Made by a program: the position numbers and the translations under genes
The notes under the pieces: model-generated
Seen by the model: the letters and a program-made list of their open reading frames with translations, nothing else
Database searches by the model: none
Told to the model about the DNA's origin: nothing
Assembly (NCBI GenBank): GCA_030832095.1
Contig: JAURJT010000060.1
Location: forward strand, 1 to 64,000
DNA from: Gammaproteobacteria bacterium
GTDB taxonomy: Bacteria > Pseudomonadota > Gammaproteobacteria > Burkholderiales > Burkholderiaceae_B
Direction: 5' to 3'
Length of the DNA: 64,000 nt
In this document: positions 1 to 8,109 of the stretch, piece after piece
How positions within the stretch are numbered: position 1 is the first letter of the stretch
Layout: each line of letters begins with the position of its first letter

Positions 1-90
1 GATGCCGGAAGCAAGCTTGAAAAGGCCCGTGAGCTCGGTGTGACGGTGCTTGACGAGGACGGCTTACGCGCGCTGTTGGCGCAAAATTAA
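1..90 (+). CDS. ligA: NAD-dependent DNA ligase, C-terminal end (partial)
   Basis: Only the last 29 codons are in the window, ending at TAA 88-90. The peptide (DAGSKLEKARELGV, then a VLDED segment and GLRALLAQN) matches the end of the C-terminal BRCT domain of bacterial NAD-dependent DNA ligase LigA, which seals nicks in replication and repair. The glycine/lysine-rich start and the 'DE.GLR.LL' ending are typical of this domain. BRCT domains also occur in other proteins, so the assignment rests on the close resemblance of this short tail. The gene runs off the left edge and is followed at once by a hairpin. Confidence 0.72.
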   Translation, partial: DAGSKLEKARELGVTVLDEDGLRALLAQN

Positions 91-110
91 GGGCGTCTAA
101 AAAGACGCCC
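91..110. terminator. Hairpin between convergent ligA and par27-like gene
   Basis: A perfect 8-bp stem (gggcgtct / agacgccc) with an AAAA loop starts directly after the ligA stop codon. It sits between two convergent genes. There is no good T-run on the plus side, so it may act as a weak or bidirectional terminator or as a 3'-end stabiliser. Confidence 0.6.
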
Positions 111-142
111 TCAGGTACAACCATTTGCCAGCTTAAGTTAGA

Positions 143-928
143 TTAATTTAGCTTAATCGTTGCTTTGCCGCGCAGTTCAGCCTGAAAGGTTGTCAGTGCT
201 GTTTGCTTCATCATTTCTTCGAGCTGTGGACGAACCTGTTCGAACGGCGGAAACTCAATCGGACGAATGTCGATGACTTCAATCACATGCCAGCCGTATT
301 GTGATTGCACTGGTGCGCTTGCCAACTGACCCTTTTTGGTTGCAGCGACCGCTTTCGCAAAGGGCTCAACGTAGTTGGTGTTGGGTGCCCAACCAAGATC
401 TCCACCTTTTTCAGCAGAGCCGGTGTCTTTCGACTGCTTAGCTAAGTCTTCAAACTTGGCAGATTTGGCTTTAAGTTTGGCCTGCATGTCGATTGCAACT
501 TTCTCGTCATCTACCAAAATATGGCGTACGTTGTATTCGAACTTACCGTCTTCAGCTTTTTTGAGTTTGTCGTACTCGGCTTTGGCGGTCGCTTCGGTTA
601 CGGGATTCTTTTTGACATAATCGGCCATCAGAGCCTGAACCATAATCCCTTGGCGACTTAACTCAAGTTGAATCGCAACAGTCGGATCTTTTGCGATGCC
701 AGCTTGTTCAGCGGCTTGCACCATCACCTGACGATTGATCAACTCTTCTTTCACTTGCTCGCGCAATTGAGGAGTATCAGTGGCGCCCTGACCCTGACTG
801 ATCAGCAGTTTGACAAATTGATCGACGCTCTCTTGAGTAATAGCTTTGCCGTTTACGGTCGCTACATTTTGTGCATATAGCGGTGCAGCAAGCGCCAACG
901 AGGCGGCGAGCATAATGATACGTTTCAT
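143..928 (-). CDS. Periplasmic parvulin-type peptidyl-prolyl isomerase, Par27/SurA-like
   Basis: 261 residues. Residues 1-19 form a Sec signal peptide with a Lys-Arg start, an Ala/Leu core and an Ala-x-Ala-like end before Gln-Asn. An N-terminal SurA/PrsA-like helical chaperone region follows. Residues ~130-225 are a parvulin domain with VRHILV, a GGDLGW motif and the YGWHVIEV strand. It should isomerise prolyl bonds and chaperone outer-membrane or secreted proteins in the periplasm. Length and organisation resemble Bordetella pertussis Par27, which is also a single-parvulin protein beside a bolA gene. The start overlaps the end of bolA by 4 bp (ATGA), so it is co-transcribed and probably translationally coupled. 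Confidence 0.88.
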   Translation of the reverse strand: MKRIIMLAASLALAAPLYAQNVATVNGKAITQESVDQFVKLLISQGQGATDTPQLREQVKEELINRQVMVQAAEQAGIAKDPTVAIQLELSRQGIMVQALMADYVKKNPVTEATAKAEYDKLKKAEDGKFEYNVRHILVDDEKVAIDMQAKLKAKSAKFEDLAKQSKDTGSAEKGGDLGWAPNTNYVEPFAKAVAATKKGQLASAPVQSQYGWHVIEVIDIRPIEFPPFEQVRPQLEEMMKQTALTTFQAELRGKATIKLN

Positions 929-1218
929 GGATTTCCTTTGGAGGGCGCTCGAGTCGTGAGCGCAAGTGCGTGAATCGGGTATGGGATTAAATCGCGCAAA
1001 AGATCATACACCAGACGATGTTGCGCAACCATCGGCCGGTTAGAAAAGCAATCGGCCACAATCGTGGCTCGAAAATGACTTGCCCCACCTTGATTACCGG
1101 CGTGCCCTGCGTGCAGATGAGACTCATCTTGAATGGTGAGTTCGATGGCGTTCAGCGCAGCCAAGCGCTCTTGCAATAAGAGCTGATGTGGATTGGTAGG
1201 TATCTGCGAGGCGCTCAT
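925..1218 (-). CDS. bolA: BolA family protein
   Basis: 97 residues, the usual BolA length. It has the class II KH-like fold signature: the LTIQDESHLHAGH segment, then a GGASHFRATIVADCF strand and RHRLVY-like helix (here QHRLVYDLL). The conserved histidines around residues 36-39 and in the QHRLVY segment are the usual [2Fe-2S] ligands when BolA pairs with a monothiol glutaredoxin. BolA proteins take part in iron–sulfur trafficking and stress-linked morphology control in the cytoplasm. It overlaps yciB upstream and the parvulin gene downstream by 4 bp each, making a tight three-gene unit yciB–bolA–par27-like. Confidence 0.9.
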   Translation of the reverse strand: MSASQIPTNPHQLLLQERLAALNAIELTIQDESHLHAGHAGNQGGASHFRATIVADCFSNRPMVAQHRLVYDLLRDLIPYPIHALALTTRAPSKGNP

Positions 1219-1772
1219 GGCTTGGGCTCGCCATCTTTGGTGTCAATGTGTTTGCCAAGCCAAATCGACTGCCCGATGACAAACGCAATCAATAAAGCCA
1301 TCAAGCCAAATACCTTGAAGTTGACCCATTGGTCGGTGGTGAAATAGCCTGAAAAGGCGACAAAGAGATTGATCGCACCCGCAGCGATAAAGAACAGCGC
1401 CCAGCTTAGATTTAGGCGATGCCATGCTGCTGCGCCCATCGAGATTTTTTCACCCAGCAACTTTTGCATAAGGTTGCGACCTAAGATTAGCTGACTGCCT
1501 AACAGTACCCCGCCAAAAAGCCAGTACAGCATGGTGGGTTTCCATTTGATGAAGGCGTCGTCTTTAAACCAAAGCGTCGCACCGCCAAACACTACGATCA
1601 CGCCCAGATTGATCCAGTGCATGCCCTCGATCGGTTTGCCGGACAGTTTGATCCATAGAATTTGCACGATAGCCGCAGCCATCGCAACGCCTGTCGCGAC
1701 ATAGATATCGGCAAACTTGTAGGCCGCAAAAAACAAAATCAGCGGAAACAAATCAAAGAGAAATTTTTTCAT
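1215..1772 (-). CDS. yciB: Inner-membrane septation protein A (YciB/IspZ family)
   Basis: 185 residues with about five hydrophobic segments. It begins MKKFLFDLFPLILFFAAYKF, the characteristic YciB/IspZ opening, and contains the GGATLWFKDDAFIKWKPT segment and the NLSWALFFIAAGAINLF segment conserved in the family. YciB is an inner-membrane protein affecting septation and envelope synthesis; its biochemical role is not established. It is the first gene of the yciB–bolA–par27-like unit. The 40-bp gap from msrB suggests it may share that transcript. Confidence 0.92.
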   Translation of the reverse strand: MKKFLFDLFPLILFFAAYKFADIYVATGVAMAAAIVQILWIKLSGKPIEGMHWINLGVIVVFGGATLWFKDDAFIKWKPTMLYWLFGGVLLGSQLILGRNLMQKLLGEKISMGAAAWHRLNLSWALFFIAAGAINLFVAFSGYFTTDQWVNFKVFGLMALLIAFVIGQSIWLGKHIDTKDGEPKP

Positions 1773-1814
1773 TGTGTGCTCTGTAAAGCCTCGCCACTCA
1801 GGGCGAGGGTAGCC

Positions 1815-2213
1815 TTAAGGTTTGATGGGCTCAAAAGTCAGTGACACTGAGTTGATGCAATAGCGCAAGCCCGTTGGAGGAGGGCCATCGGGGAACACAT
1901 GACCCAAGTGGCTGTCGCAGACATTGCACAAGACTTCGGTGCGCAGCATGCCATGCGTGCGATCGGTTTCTTCACGTACGTTGTCGCCGTCGATCGCCAC
2001 AAAATAGCTTGGCCAACCGCAACCCGCATCAAACTTGGTGTCAGAGGCGAACAGCGCGGTACCACAGCCTACACAACGGTAGACGCCATGCTCGTGGTGA
2101 TCCCAATAGCGCCCAGTAAATGGCCGCTCAGTGCCTTTTTGGCGCGCAACATAATATTCTTCAGATGAAAGCTGGGCTTTCCATTCGGCGTCGGTTTTAA
2201 TGATTTTTTTCAT
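1815..2213 (-). CDS. msrB: Peptide-methionine (R)-S-oxide reductase MsrB
   Basis: About 132 residues from the ATG at 2213. A 14-codon longer frame exists upstream, but [16 protein letters not shown] is the normal family start. MsrB reduces methionine-R-sulfoxide in proteins using thioredoxin. Both zinc-binding CxxC pairs are present (CVGC and CNVC), with the GCGWPSY segment, the DSHLGHVF motif and the catalytic cysteine in RYCINS near the C-terminus. There is no signal peptide, so it is cytoplasmic. It is divergent from bioM, with about 165 bp between the two starts. Confidence 0.93.
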   Translation of the reverse strand: MKKIIKTDAEWKAQLSSEEYYVARQKGTERPFTGRYWDHHEHGVYRCVGCGTALFASDTKFDAGCGWPSYFVAIDGDNVREETDRTHGMLRTEVLCNVCDSHLGHVFPDGPPPTGLRYCINSVSLTFEPIKP

Positions 2214-2378
2214 GTTGCTCGTTCGAGTGCAAATGTTTAAAAAAGTTCTGGGCAAATAGATGAAAATTTAAGGTGAAGTGACTAAACCTGTCGTTCTGCC
2301 CCTCGCAGCCGAAGGGCTTCTACGCATTTTACGATGCAATAGGTGTTTTCCGAGGGTTATCGGGCATAATCGGTCACC

Positions 2379-3056
2379 ATGTTAATTGAGTTTAAAAACG
2401 TCTCTGTTGAGCGCGACCGCCGGGTGGTATTAACCGACCTAAACTTGACGCTGTCCGAGCAGCGTATTGGGATAATTGGGCCCAATGGTTCGGGTAAAAG
2501 CTCTTTGGTCAGGTTGTGCAACGGCTTGCTTTTGCCAAAAACCGGTCAGGTCTGGGTCGACGGGCTGGATACCGCCAACGATGTGGCAGCAGTGCGTCGT
2601 AAGGTTGGCTTTGTGTTTCAGAATCCCGATAACCAGATTGTGTTTCCTGTCGTGCATGAAGACATCGAATTTGGGCTGAAGCGGCGCGAATCCGATCCCA
2701 AGCGGCGCACCTTGCGTGCACAGGTAGCGCTAGAGCTTCTGGGCGTTGGTCATTTGACCGAACGCAGCGTTCACACCCTATCAGGAGGCGAGCGCCAGTT
2801 AGTGGCCCTAGCTGCGGTGCTGGCCACCGAGCCAGAGATTCTGGTGTTTGACGAGCCAACCACGCAATTGGATTTGCGTCTGCGTAATCGCTTTGAACGG
2901 CATTTGGCCGGGTTGCCTCAACCCGCCTTGGTCGTTAGCCACGACCTGGTGCTGATGCAGCAAATGAATCGTGTGTTGGTGATCGATCAAGGACGTTTGG
3001 CGTTCGACGGCGCGCCGACTGAGGCGCTGGACTGGTATCAAGCGCACTGCGCATGA
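2379..3056 (+). CDS. bioM: ECF biotin transporter ATPase BioM
   Basis: 225-residue ABC ATPase. It has Walker A GPNGSGKSS (residues ~35-43), the Q-loop FQNPDNQIVFP typical of energy-coupling-factor ATPases, the LSGGERQ signature, Walker B ILVFDEPT and the switch histidine in VVSHD. The NPDNQ Q-loop and compact size separate it from importer ATPases that use binding proteins. The following genes encode EcfT-like and BioY proteins, so the substrate is almost certainly biotin. A single ATPase with one T protein fits a dedicated BioMNY system. Confidence 0.9.
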   Translation: MLIEFKNVSVERDRRVVLTDLNLTLSEQRIGIIGPNGSGKSSLVRLCNGLLLPKTGQVWVDGLDTANDVAAVRRKVGFVFQNPDNQIVFPVVHEDIEFGLKRRESDPKRRTLRAQVALELLGVGHLTERSVHTLSGGERQLVALAAVLATEPEILVFDEPTTQLDLRLRNRFERHLAGLPQPALVVSHDLVLMQQMNRVLVIDQGRLAFDGAPTEALDWYQAHCA

Positions 3057-3079
3057 TGCTGACGCAACGCGCAACAAAT

Positions 3080-3114
3080 AACATTAAAACTTTAACATTG
3101 AACATTGAACATTG
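3080..3114. repeat. Heptamer tandem repeat in bioM–bioN spacer
   Basis: Five 7-bp units in register: aacatta, aaacttt, then three identical aacattg copies. The array ends 16 bp before the bioN start and fills much of the 74-bp spacer. It leaves no clear Shine–Dalgarno sequence for bioN. The same period and AACA core recur at 35035-35089. Confidence 0.7.
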
Positions 3115-3130
3115 AGACTGTGCACAGAAA

Positions 3131-3724
3131 ATGATTGGATCGCTTTACCTTCCGGGCAACACATGGTTGCACAGCGCACCTGCGGGCCTTAAGTTAGTGC
3201 TGTTGGCAGTCGGTAGCACCGCGCTGATGTGGGTGCACTCGCCAAGTCTATTGTTGGGCGCGTGCGTGTTGGTGTGTTTGTCTGTGTATTGGGCGGGTGC
3301 ATCGCTGCAGCAAGTCTGGCAGCAATTGCGGCCGCTAGTGTGGCTGTTGTTCGTGTTGGGCGGTTTGTCTGTGTGGTCTCACGGTGTATGGCAGGCGCTT
3401 GAAATGGTCTTGCGGTTGTTGACGCTGGTGCTAGCAGCGTCGGTCGTCTCGATGACCACGCCGCTCACCCAGATGATGCAAGTTGTCGTTTGGTTAATGG
3501 GGCCCTTTGAACGCTTAGGCTGGGTGAATGCCGATAAGGTGGCGCTAGGCTTTGGGTTGACGCTGCGTTTGATCCCTGAGCTTGGCGTGCAGTGGCAAGA
3601 TATTCGCGAGGCACAACTTGCAAGGGGCTTGACGCCTAGCCCGCTCACGATGGGTGTGCCGATGCTGCTACGTACACTGCGGCGTGCAGATGAGATTGCT
3701 GAAGCGATTGATGCGCGCGGATAA
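3131..3724 (+). CDS. bioN: ECF transporter transmembrane component BioN (EcfT family)
   Basis: 197 residues with four to five hydrophobic segments spread across the protein. The C-terminal cytoplasmic part contains the coupling-helix motifs of EcfT proteins: EAQLARGL (the Ala-Arg-Gly signature contacting the ATPase) and RADEIAEAIDARG, the second Ala-Arg-Gly at the extreme C-terminus. It transmits ATPase motion to the S component BioY. It lies between bioM and bioY in one orientation, consistent with a bioMNY operon. Confidence 0.88.
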   Translation: MIGSLYLPGNTWLHSAPAGLKLVLLAVGSTALMWVHSPSLLLGACVLVCLSVYWAGASLQQVWQQLRPLVWLLFVLGGLSVWSHGVWQALEMVLRLLTLVLAASVVSMTTPLTQMMQVVVWLMGPFERLGWVNADKVALGFGLTLRLIPELGVQWQDIREAQLARGLTPSPLTMGVPMLLRTLRRADEIAEAIDARG

Positions 3725-3813
3725 CAAGTTGTGTCGGTTTAAAAGTCAGTGATGTGTCAATCACATGTTGACGTTGGTTTAACAAAATGCGCACATCACC
3801 CAAAGGAGTTGAG

Positions 3814-4365
3814 TTGAAAACAAAAGATATTGTGCTGGTGGCACTCTTTGCTGCACTACTTGTCGTGCTTGGGTTGATTCCTCCAATACCGATGCCCTTG
3901 GTGCCAGTGCCGCTTACCTTGCAGACATTTGGGCTGATGCTTGCGGGTCTTCTTTTGGGGCCCGTACGAGGTGGCCTAGTGCTGTTGTTGTACGTTGCTT
4001 TAGCCTTGCTTGGTTTGCCTGTGTTGCCAGGCGGCCGTGCTGGTTTGGCAGTGTTAGCGGGTCCGACAGCGGGCTTCTTGTTAGGGATGATCCCTGGTGC
4101 CGCGCTGACGGGCTGGGTGGCTGGAACAGTCTCTGCAATGCCTAAGACTACCGCCTTGCGTGACACCTTGCGTTGCACCCTTGCTGCCGTCCTTGGTGGG
4201 ATCGTGGTGGTCTACAGTCTGGGTATCCCTTGGCTGGCCTTTGTCGCCAATATGACCTTGGCTAAGGCTAGTTTGGCTGTGTTGGTGTTCTTGCCAGGCG
4301 ATTTGCTCAAGGCGGTGGTTGCAGCGGTCGTCGCGCAACGTATCCGCCGCGTCAATATTATTTAG
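3814..4365 (+). CDS. bioY: Biotin-binding S component BioY
   Basis: About 183 residues, six hydrophobic segments, BioY family: the opening MKTKDIVLVALFAALLVVLG, PIPMPLVPVPLTLQTFGLML, then GGLVLLLYVALALLGLPV and the PTAGFLLG motif that lines the biotin site. The TTG at 3814 is preferred over the ATG at 3787 because an AAGGAG sequence at 3803-3808 lies 5 nt before it and the protein then starts like other BioY proteins. It captures biotin and works with BioM and BioN. No biotin synthesis gene is in the window. Confidence 0.85.
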   Translation: MKTKDIVLVALFAALLVVLGLIPPIPMPLVPVPLTLQTFGLMLAGLLLGPVRGGLVLLLYVALALLGLPVLPGGRAGLAVLAGPTAGFLLGMIPGAALTGWVAGTVSAMPKTTALRDTLRCTLAAVLGGIVVVYSLGIPWLAFVANMTLAKASLAVLVFLPGDLLKAVVAAVVAQRIRRVNII

Positions 4366-4395
4366 TACATCTTTTTCTCTATTTATAGTACATCT
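4363..4395. repeat. 10-bp direct repeat after bioY
   Basis: The sequence tagtacatct occurs at 4363-4372 (its first three bases are the bioY stop codon) and again at 4386-4395. Around it lies a very A+T-rich stretch (about 4366-4430) just before the barrel protein gene. It may be a promoter region or the scar of a small rearrangement. Confidence 0.6.
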
Positions 4396-4472
4396 AGATA
4401 TAAAAATAAATTAAATCAATTATTTACACAACGATTAAAGGCGGCTATCAGGTTGAGCAGTTTTATTACTCT

Positions 4473-5183
4473 TTGATCCAAGTGGGTAAGTCAGATGCTA
4501 ATTCTGCGGTCGTGACCTCGGGTGAAGACTACCAAGGCTCGGGTAACGCGCGAGCCTTTCCGTTCACGTTTTCTCGAGGTCTGACTGACAATATCGATCT
4601 ACAGTTTGCGCCGACCTACTACCTACAGCCCACGGGGTCATATTCTCGTGTATCGAACTACACCTTAAATCTGAAGTGGCGTTTTTATGGTGACGGTGAA
4701 ACTGGCCTGAATCTGGCACTACGGCCTCAGTTGATTGCACCCGCGAGCTCCTCGCAACAAGAGGCAGGGATTGGTAATGCACGATTCAACTACGGATTGA
4801 ATTTAATTGCATCCCAGTTTAGTGAAAATTATGAGCTGCACTTCAATGCAGGCTATTCGAGTGCGCCCTATAACAACGCTTATTCAGTCGGTTTAAGCAC
4901 TGATGCACGGCGTACCAATTTGTATGCGGTATCGATCGCCCCAGTATGGATCATATCGCCTCAGTGGAAGCTAGCGCTCGATGTCGGTGTCAACACCAAT
5001 CCGAATATGCCTGATCCCACGCTTACCCGATATGGGCTGATAGCGCTGCTGTACTACCCGGTTAAAGATTTAGATGTTGCAGTCTCGTACCAAAGAAACG
5101 CCAGCACCTTTGATGTGGCGTTTGGTGCCACAGGCCCTTATGTGAGCCGCATGCAGATAGGCGTGACGTACCGGTTTGATTAA
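4473..5183 (+). CDS. Outer-membrane beta-barrel protein, probably lacking its 5' end
   Basis: 236 residues from a TTG at 4473. Alternating polar/hydrophobic strands end in VTYRFD, whose terminal aromatic residue is typical of outer-membrane barrels. Segments such as LKWRFYGDGETGLNLALRPQ resemble the 'MetA-pathway of phenol degradation' transporter-like family (PF13557). No signal peptide is present. The frame is open upstream to 4410 and that stretch (IKGGYQVEQFYYSLIQ) also reads like barrel sequence, so the TTG is probably not the true start. The frame closes at TAA 4407 before any signal sequence. Likely a 5'-truncated gene or one with an unusual start; function unknown. Confidence 0.6.
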   Translation: MIQVGKSDANSAVVTSGEDYQGSGNARAFPFTFSRGLTDNIDLQFAPTYYLQPTGSYSRVSNYTLNLKWRFYGDGETGLNLALRPQLIAPASSSQQEAGIGNARFNYGLNLIASQFSENYELHFNAGYSSAPYNNAYSVGLSTDARRTNLYAVSIAPVWIISPQWKLALDVGVNTNPNMPDPTLTRYGLIALLYYPVKDLDVAVSYQRNASTFDVAFGATGPYVSRMQIGVTYRFD

Positions 5184-5204
5184 CGTGCGGGATTGACTAC
5201 CGGT

Positions 5205-5223
5205 AGGGGCGCCCTACGCCCCT
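5205..5223. terminator. Hairpin between convergent genes
   Basis: A 7-bp G+C-rich stem (aggggcg / cgcccct, loop cccta) lies between the convergent barrel gene (ends 5183) and the metallo-hydrolase gene (ends 5256). There is no T-run on the plus strand. It is a probable shared transcription end. Confidence 0.5.
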
Positions 5224-5255
5224 GCACCGTAACCTGCGAAGACCAGCAGACTACC

Positions 5256-6125
5256 CTAGAAAGACAGCGTCTGTCCCTCAGTCATCGGGACTACCTTGAC
5301 CGAACTGCCTTTCATCGCCGCTTGAAACTCAGCCAACGTGCCGGGTGTTAAAGGGTTTGAGTTGTAATGCATCGGGATCACCATCTTGGGCTTGATCCAC
5401 GTGTTCAACGCAAATGCAGCGTCTTCAGGATCCATCGTAAAGTTGCCACCGATTGGAATTAATACCAAATCAGGCTTGTAGTGTTCACCGATGAATTGCA
5501 TATCACCAAACAAGCCAGTGTCACCCATGTGCCAGATCTTGAAACCGTTTTCGAGTTCGATGATGTAACCCATCGCTTCACCGGCTGGGTGCGATTCGTT
5601 TTTGTTCGTGAGCGGATTGTTCCAGACAATTAAAGACGAATGCTCGGCCTTTACCGCAGTCACCTTGATGCCAGGTGCCGGTTTAACGTTACCTGTTTTA
5701 TTAAAACGATGCCCCAGCTCTGCAGGGATCATGCCAAGCGTGATGAGTGGCGTCACCATGTCAGCAGGACCATACAGTTTGGTCTTGTTCAAAATAGCCA
5801 GCGCAGGTGCGTCACCCAAATGATCAACGTGTGCATGCGTGACCAGCAAGATATCAATTTTGCCCAACGCAGCTAGATCAGCCTTGTAGTTAGCCGGCGC
5901 TTTAGGGCCCCCTTTGATCCAAGGGTCAACCACAAGCAGTTTGCCACCTGGGGTAACGATACGAAAGCCAGCTTGCCCCAGCCATTGCATCTCAACCTTA
6001 GTACCTGCAGCAGCAGTTGTAGCAGCCGGCGCAGGCGTTTGCGCTATAGCAAGCGAACCGACTAACAGTGATGCAACCGTCAACGCGACGGCACAAGGTG
6101 CTTTTAAGAATTGTCTAATCTTCAT
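5256..6125 (-). CDS. Exported metal-dependent hydrolase, metallo-beta-lactamase fold (UPF0173-like)
   Basis: 289 residues. Residues ~1-29 are a signal peptide ending SLAIAQ. The core shows the fold in order: VEMQWLGQAGFRI, LLVVDPWI, the metal motif THAHVDHLGD (HxHxDH), then GEAMGYIIE and IWHMGDTGLFGDM with the distal His/Asp ligands, and MVIPMHYNSNPLTPG at the end. It resembles the UPF0173/YtkL-like branch of cytoplasmic hydrolases but carries an export signal. It is 72 bp downstream of livM on the same strand, so it is probably the last gene of the liv operon. The substrate is unknown; it may process a compound before or after transport. Confidence 0.82.
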   Translation of the reverse strand: MKIRQFLKAPCAVALTVASLLVGSLAIAQTPAPAATTAAAGTKVEMQWLGQAGFRIVTPGGKLLVVDPWIKGGPKAPANYKADLAALGKIDILLVTHAHVDHLGDAPALAILNKTKLYGPADMVTPLITLGMIPAELGHRFNKTGNVKPAPGIKVTAVKAEHSSLIVWNNPLTNKNESHPAGEAMGYIIELENGFKIWHMGDTGLFGDMQFIGEHYKPDLVLIPIGGNFTMDPEDAAFALNTWIKPKMVIPMHYNSNPLTPGTLAEFQAAMKGSSVKVVPMTEGQTLSF

Positions 6126-6197
6126 GTCAGTCTCTCTTCAAGTTGGCGGTCAACGCATGCATTACAAGTACAGCGACAAAGGGTCAGGTAGTTTGTT

Positions 6198-7187
6198 TTA
6201 GGCTTGGGTCGAAACAGCTTTACGTTTCTCAAGCCAGGCATTGACTTCGCCCACTACGCCACGCCTGAAGGCAAGTACGCAAATCACAAAAATCAAACCA
6301 ATCACAATGGTGACAGACTCGCCTAAGCGTTGAAACCATTCAACGCCAGTAAGTTTGGCCACCGCAGCACCAAAATCACCAACTTTATTTTCAAGCAACA
6401 CAACAATAAAGGCGCCTAAAACCGGACCAACTAATGTGCCCAAACCGCCGATCAGTGTCATTAAGATCACCAGGCCTGACATCTGCCATGTGGCATCTGA
6501 TAAGGTTGCAGATACAAAAATCAGCATTTTGGTTGAACCAGCTAAGCCCGCTAGCAAAGCCGACAGCACAAAAGCCAGTAACTTAAACCGTTCGACATCG
6601 TAGCCAAGTGAAATCGCACGAGGTTCGTTTTCACGAATCGCTTTGAGGACCTGACCAAAAGGCGAGTGCACAGTGCGCCAGATAATGAAATATCCCAGTA
6701 CAAAGATTGTCATCACGAGGTAGTACAAATTGAGATCGCTCTTCAGGTCGATCAAACCAAACAACGTGCCGCGGGGCACACCCTGAAGGCCATCTTCGCC
6801 GCCGGTGAATTTAGCTTGCAGAAAAAAGAAATACACCATCTGCGAGAGCGCCATCGTAATCATCGCAAAATAGATACCGCTTCTGCGAATCGCCAGGGCA
6901 CCCATGACGACACCGAGTAGGCCGGCGATTGCCACACCATACAAAATGCCCAGTTCTGGTGAGAACCCCCAGACTTTGATCGCGTGCCCTGAAGCGTAGG
7001 CTGCGCTTCCTAAAAAGGCTGCGTGGCCAAACGAGAGCAAGCCAGTAAAGCCCAGCAGCAAATTGAAGGCGCAGGCAAAGAGTGCGTAGCACATGATTTT
7101 CATGGCAAAGATTGGATAGATCCCGAGCATCGGGATCGCTGCCAGAAACACAGCAAACAAAACATAACCAAGCGCTTGACGATTCAT
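6198..7187 (-). CDS. livM: Branched-chain amino acid-type ABC permease LivM
   Basis: 329 residues with eight to ten hydrophobic segments and the LivM signatures: LLLGFTGLLSFGHAAFLGSAAY in two blocks near residues 42-63, and the EAA-like loop RSPFGQ-type stretch (HSPFGQVLKAIRENEPRA), where the coupling helix contacts the ATPases. It forms the membrane channel with LivH. It overlaps livH by 4 bp. Binding-protein systems of this class import branched-chain amino acids, amides, urea or aromatic acids, so substrate identity is open. Confidence 0.88.
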   Translation of the reverse strand: MNRQALGYVLFAVFLAAIPMLGIYPIFAMKIMCYALFACAFNLLLGFTGLLSFGHAAFLGSAAYASGHAIKVWGFSPELGILYGVAIAGLLGVVMGALAIRRSGIYFAMITMALSQMVYFFFLQAKFTGGEDGLQGVPRGTLFGLIDLKSDLNLYYLVMTIFVLGYFIIWRTVHSPFGQVLKAIRENEPRAISLGYDVERFKLLAFVLSALLAGLAGSTKMLIFVSATLSDATWQMSGLVILMTLIGGLGTLVGPVLGAFIVVLLENKVGDFGAAVAKLTGVEWFQRLGESVTIVIGLIFVICVLAFRRGVVGEVNAWLEKRKAVSTQA

Positions 7188-8071
7188 TTTTCTTTTCCAA
7201 ACAGACCTGCTGGACGCAGCAATAATACGATCGCCATGATGATGAAAACCACCGTGCTTGAGGCCTCAGGCCAAAATACTTTAGTCAATCCTTCAATCAC
7301 GCCAAGGCCAAGACCCGTGACGATTGCACCTAAGATCGAACCCATCCCACCGATCACCACCACCGCAAATACCACCACGATCAGGTTCGAGCCCATCAGT
7401 GGCGAAATCTGCAAAATGGGCGCCGCGAGTACGCCGGCAAAGCCAGCCAGCGCCACGCCAAAGGCGTAAGTGAGCGTGATCATCAAGGGGACGTTTACGC
7501 CAAAGGCTTCAACCAGCTTTGGGTTTTCAGTGCCAGCGCGCAAGAGGGCCCCCAAACGCGTACGCTCAATCACGAACCAGGTCAGCAAACAAACCACCAC
7601 CGAGGCAACCACTACCCAGGCGCGATAGTTTGGCAGCACCATAAAGCCTAGATTGGTTGCGCCACGCAAAGCCTCGGGTGTTGAGTAAGGCTGCCCAGAG
7701 ACACCATAGAAGCTGCGGAACAGACCTTCCATCAACAGAGTGATGCCAAAGGTGAGGAGTAGTCCGTACAAATGATCAAGCTTGTAAAGATGCTTGAGCA
7801 AAAACTTTTCAATCAGGATGCCAAACAGGCCAACGATGACGGGCGCAAGTGCCAGCATGACCCAATAGTTCAGGCCAAAATAAGACATGCCCATCCAGGC
7901 TAGAAAGGCGCCAAACATGTACAACGCGCCGTGCGCGAAGTTAATGACGTTCAGCAAGCCGAAAATCACCGCCAGACCAAGAGACAAAATGGCGTAAAAA
8001 GAACCGTTCACTAAGCCTAGCAAGAGCTGGCCCAGAAACGCTTGAAGAGGTATGCCGAAAATAGTGATCAT
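7184..8071 (-). CDS. livH: Branched-chain amino acid-type ABC permease LivH
   Basis: 295 residues, hydrophobic throughout, with LGLVNGSFYAILSLGLAVIF near the N-terminus, the NFAHGALYMFGAFL segment, the coupling loop RTRLGALLRAGTENPKL, and VVFAVVVIGGMGSILGA near the C-terminus. All are hallmarks of LivH. It pairs with LivM. It is separated from the upstream livK by 80 bp containing a strong hairpin, which probably lowers permease expression relative to the binding protein. Confidence 0.88.
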   Translation of the reverse strand: MITIFGIPLQAFLGQLLLGLVNGSFYAILSLGLAVIFGLLNVINFAHGALYMFGAFLAWMGMSYFGLNYWVMLALAPVIVGLFGILIEKFLLKHLYKLDHLYGLLLTFGITLLMEGLFRSFYGVSGQPYSTPEALRGATNLGFMVLPNYRAWVVVASVVVCLLTWFVIERTRLGALLRAGTENPKLVEAFGVNVPLMITLTYAFGVALAGFAGVLAAPILQISPLMGSNLIVVVFAVVVIGGMGSILGAIVTGLGLGVIEGLTKVFWPEASSTVVFIIMAIVLLLRPAGLFGKEK

Positions 8072-8109
8072 TGTGAATCAGAACGCCAAGGGTGCAGAGT
8101 CAACAAAAT

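Noticed and set aside
2214..2378. Biotin-responsive riboswitch or BirA-type operator before bioM
   Set aside because: No convincing palindrome of the BirA/BioR type was seen in the msrB–bioM spacer.
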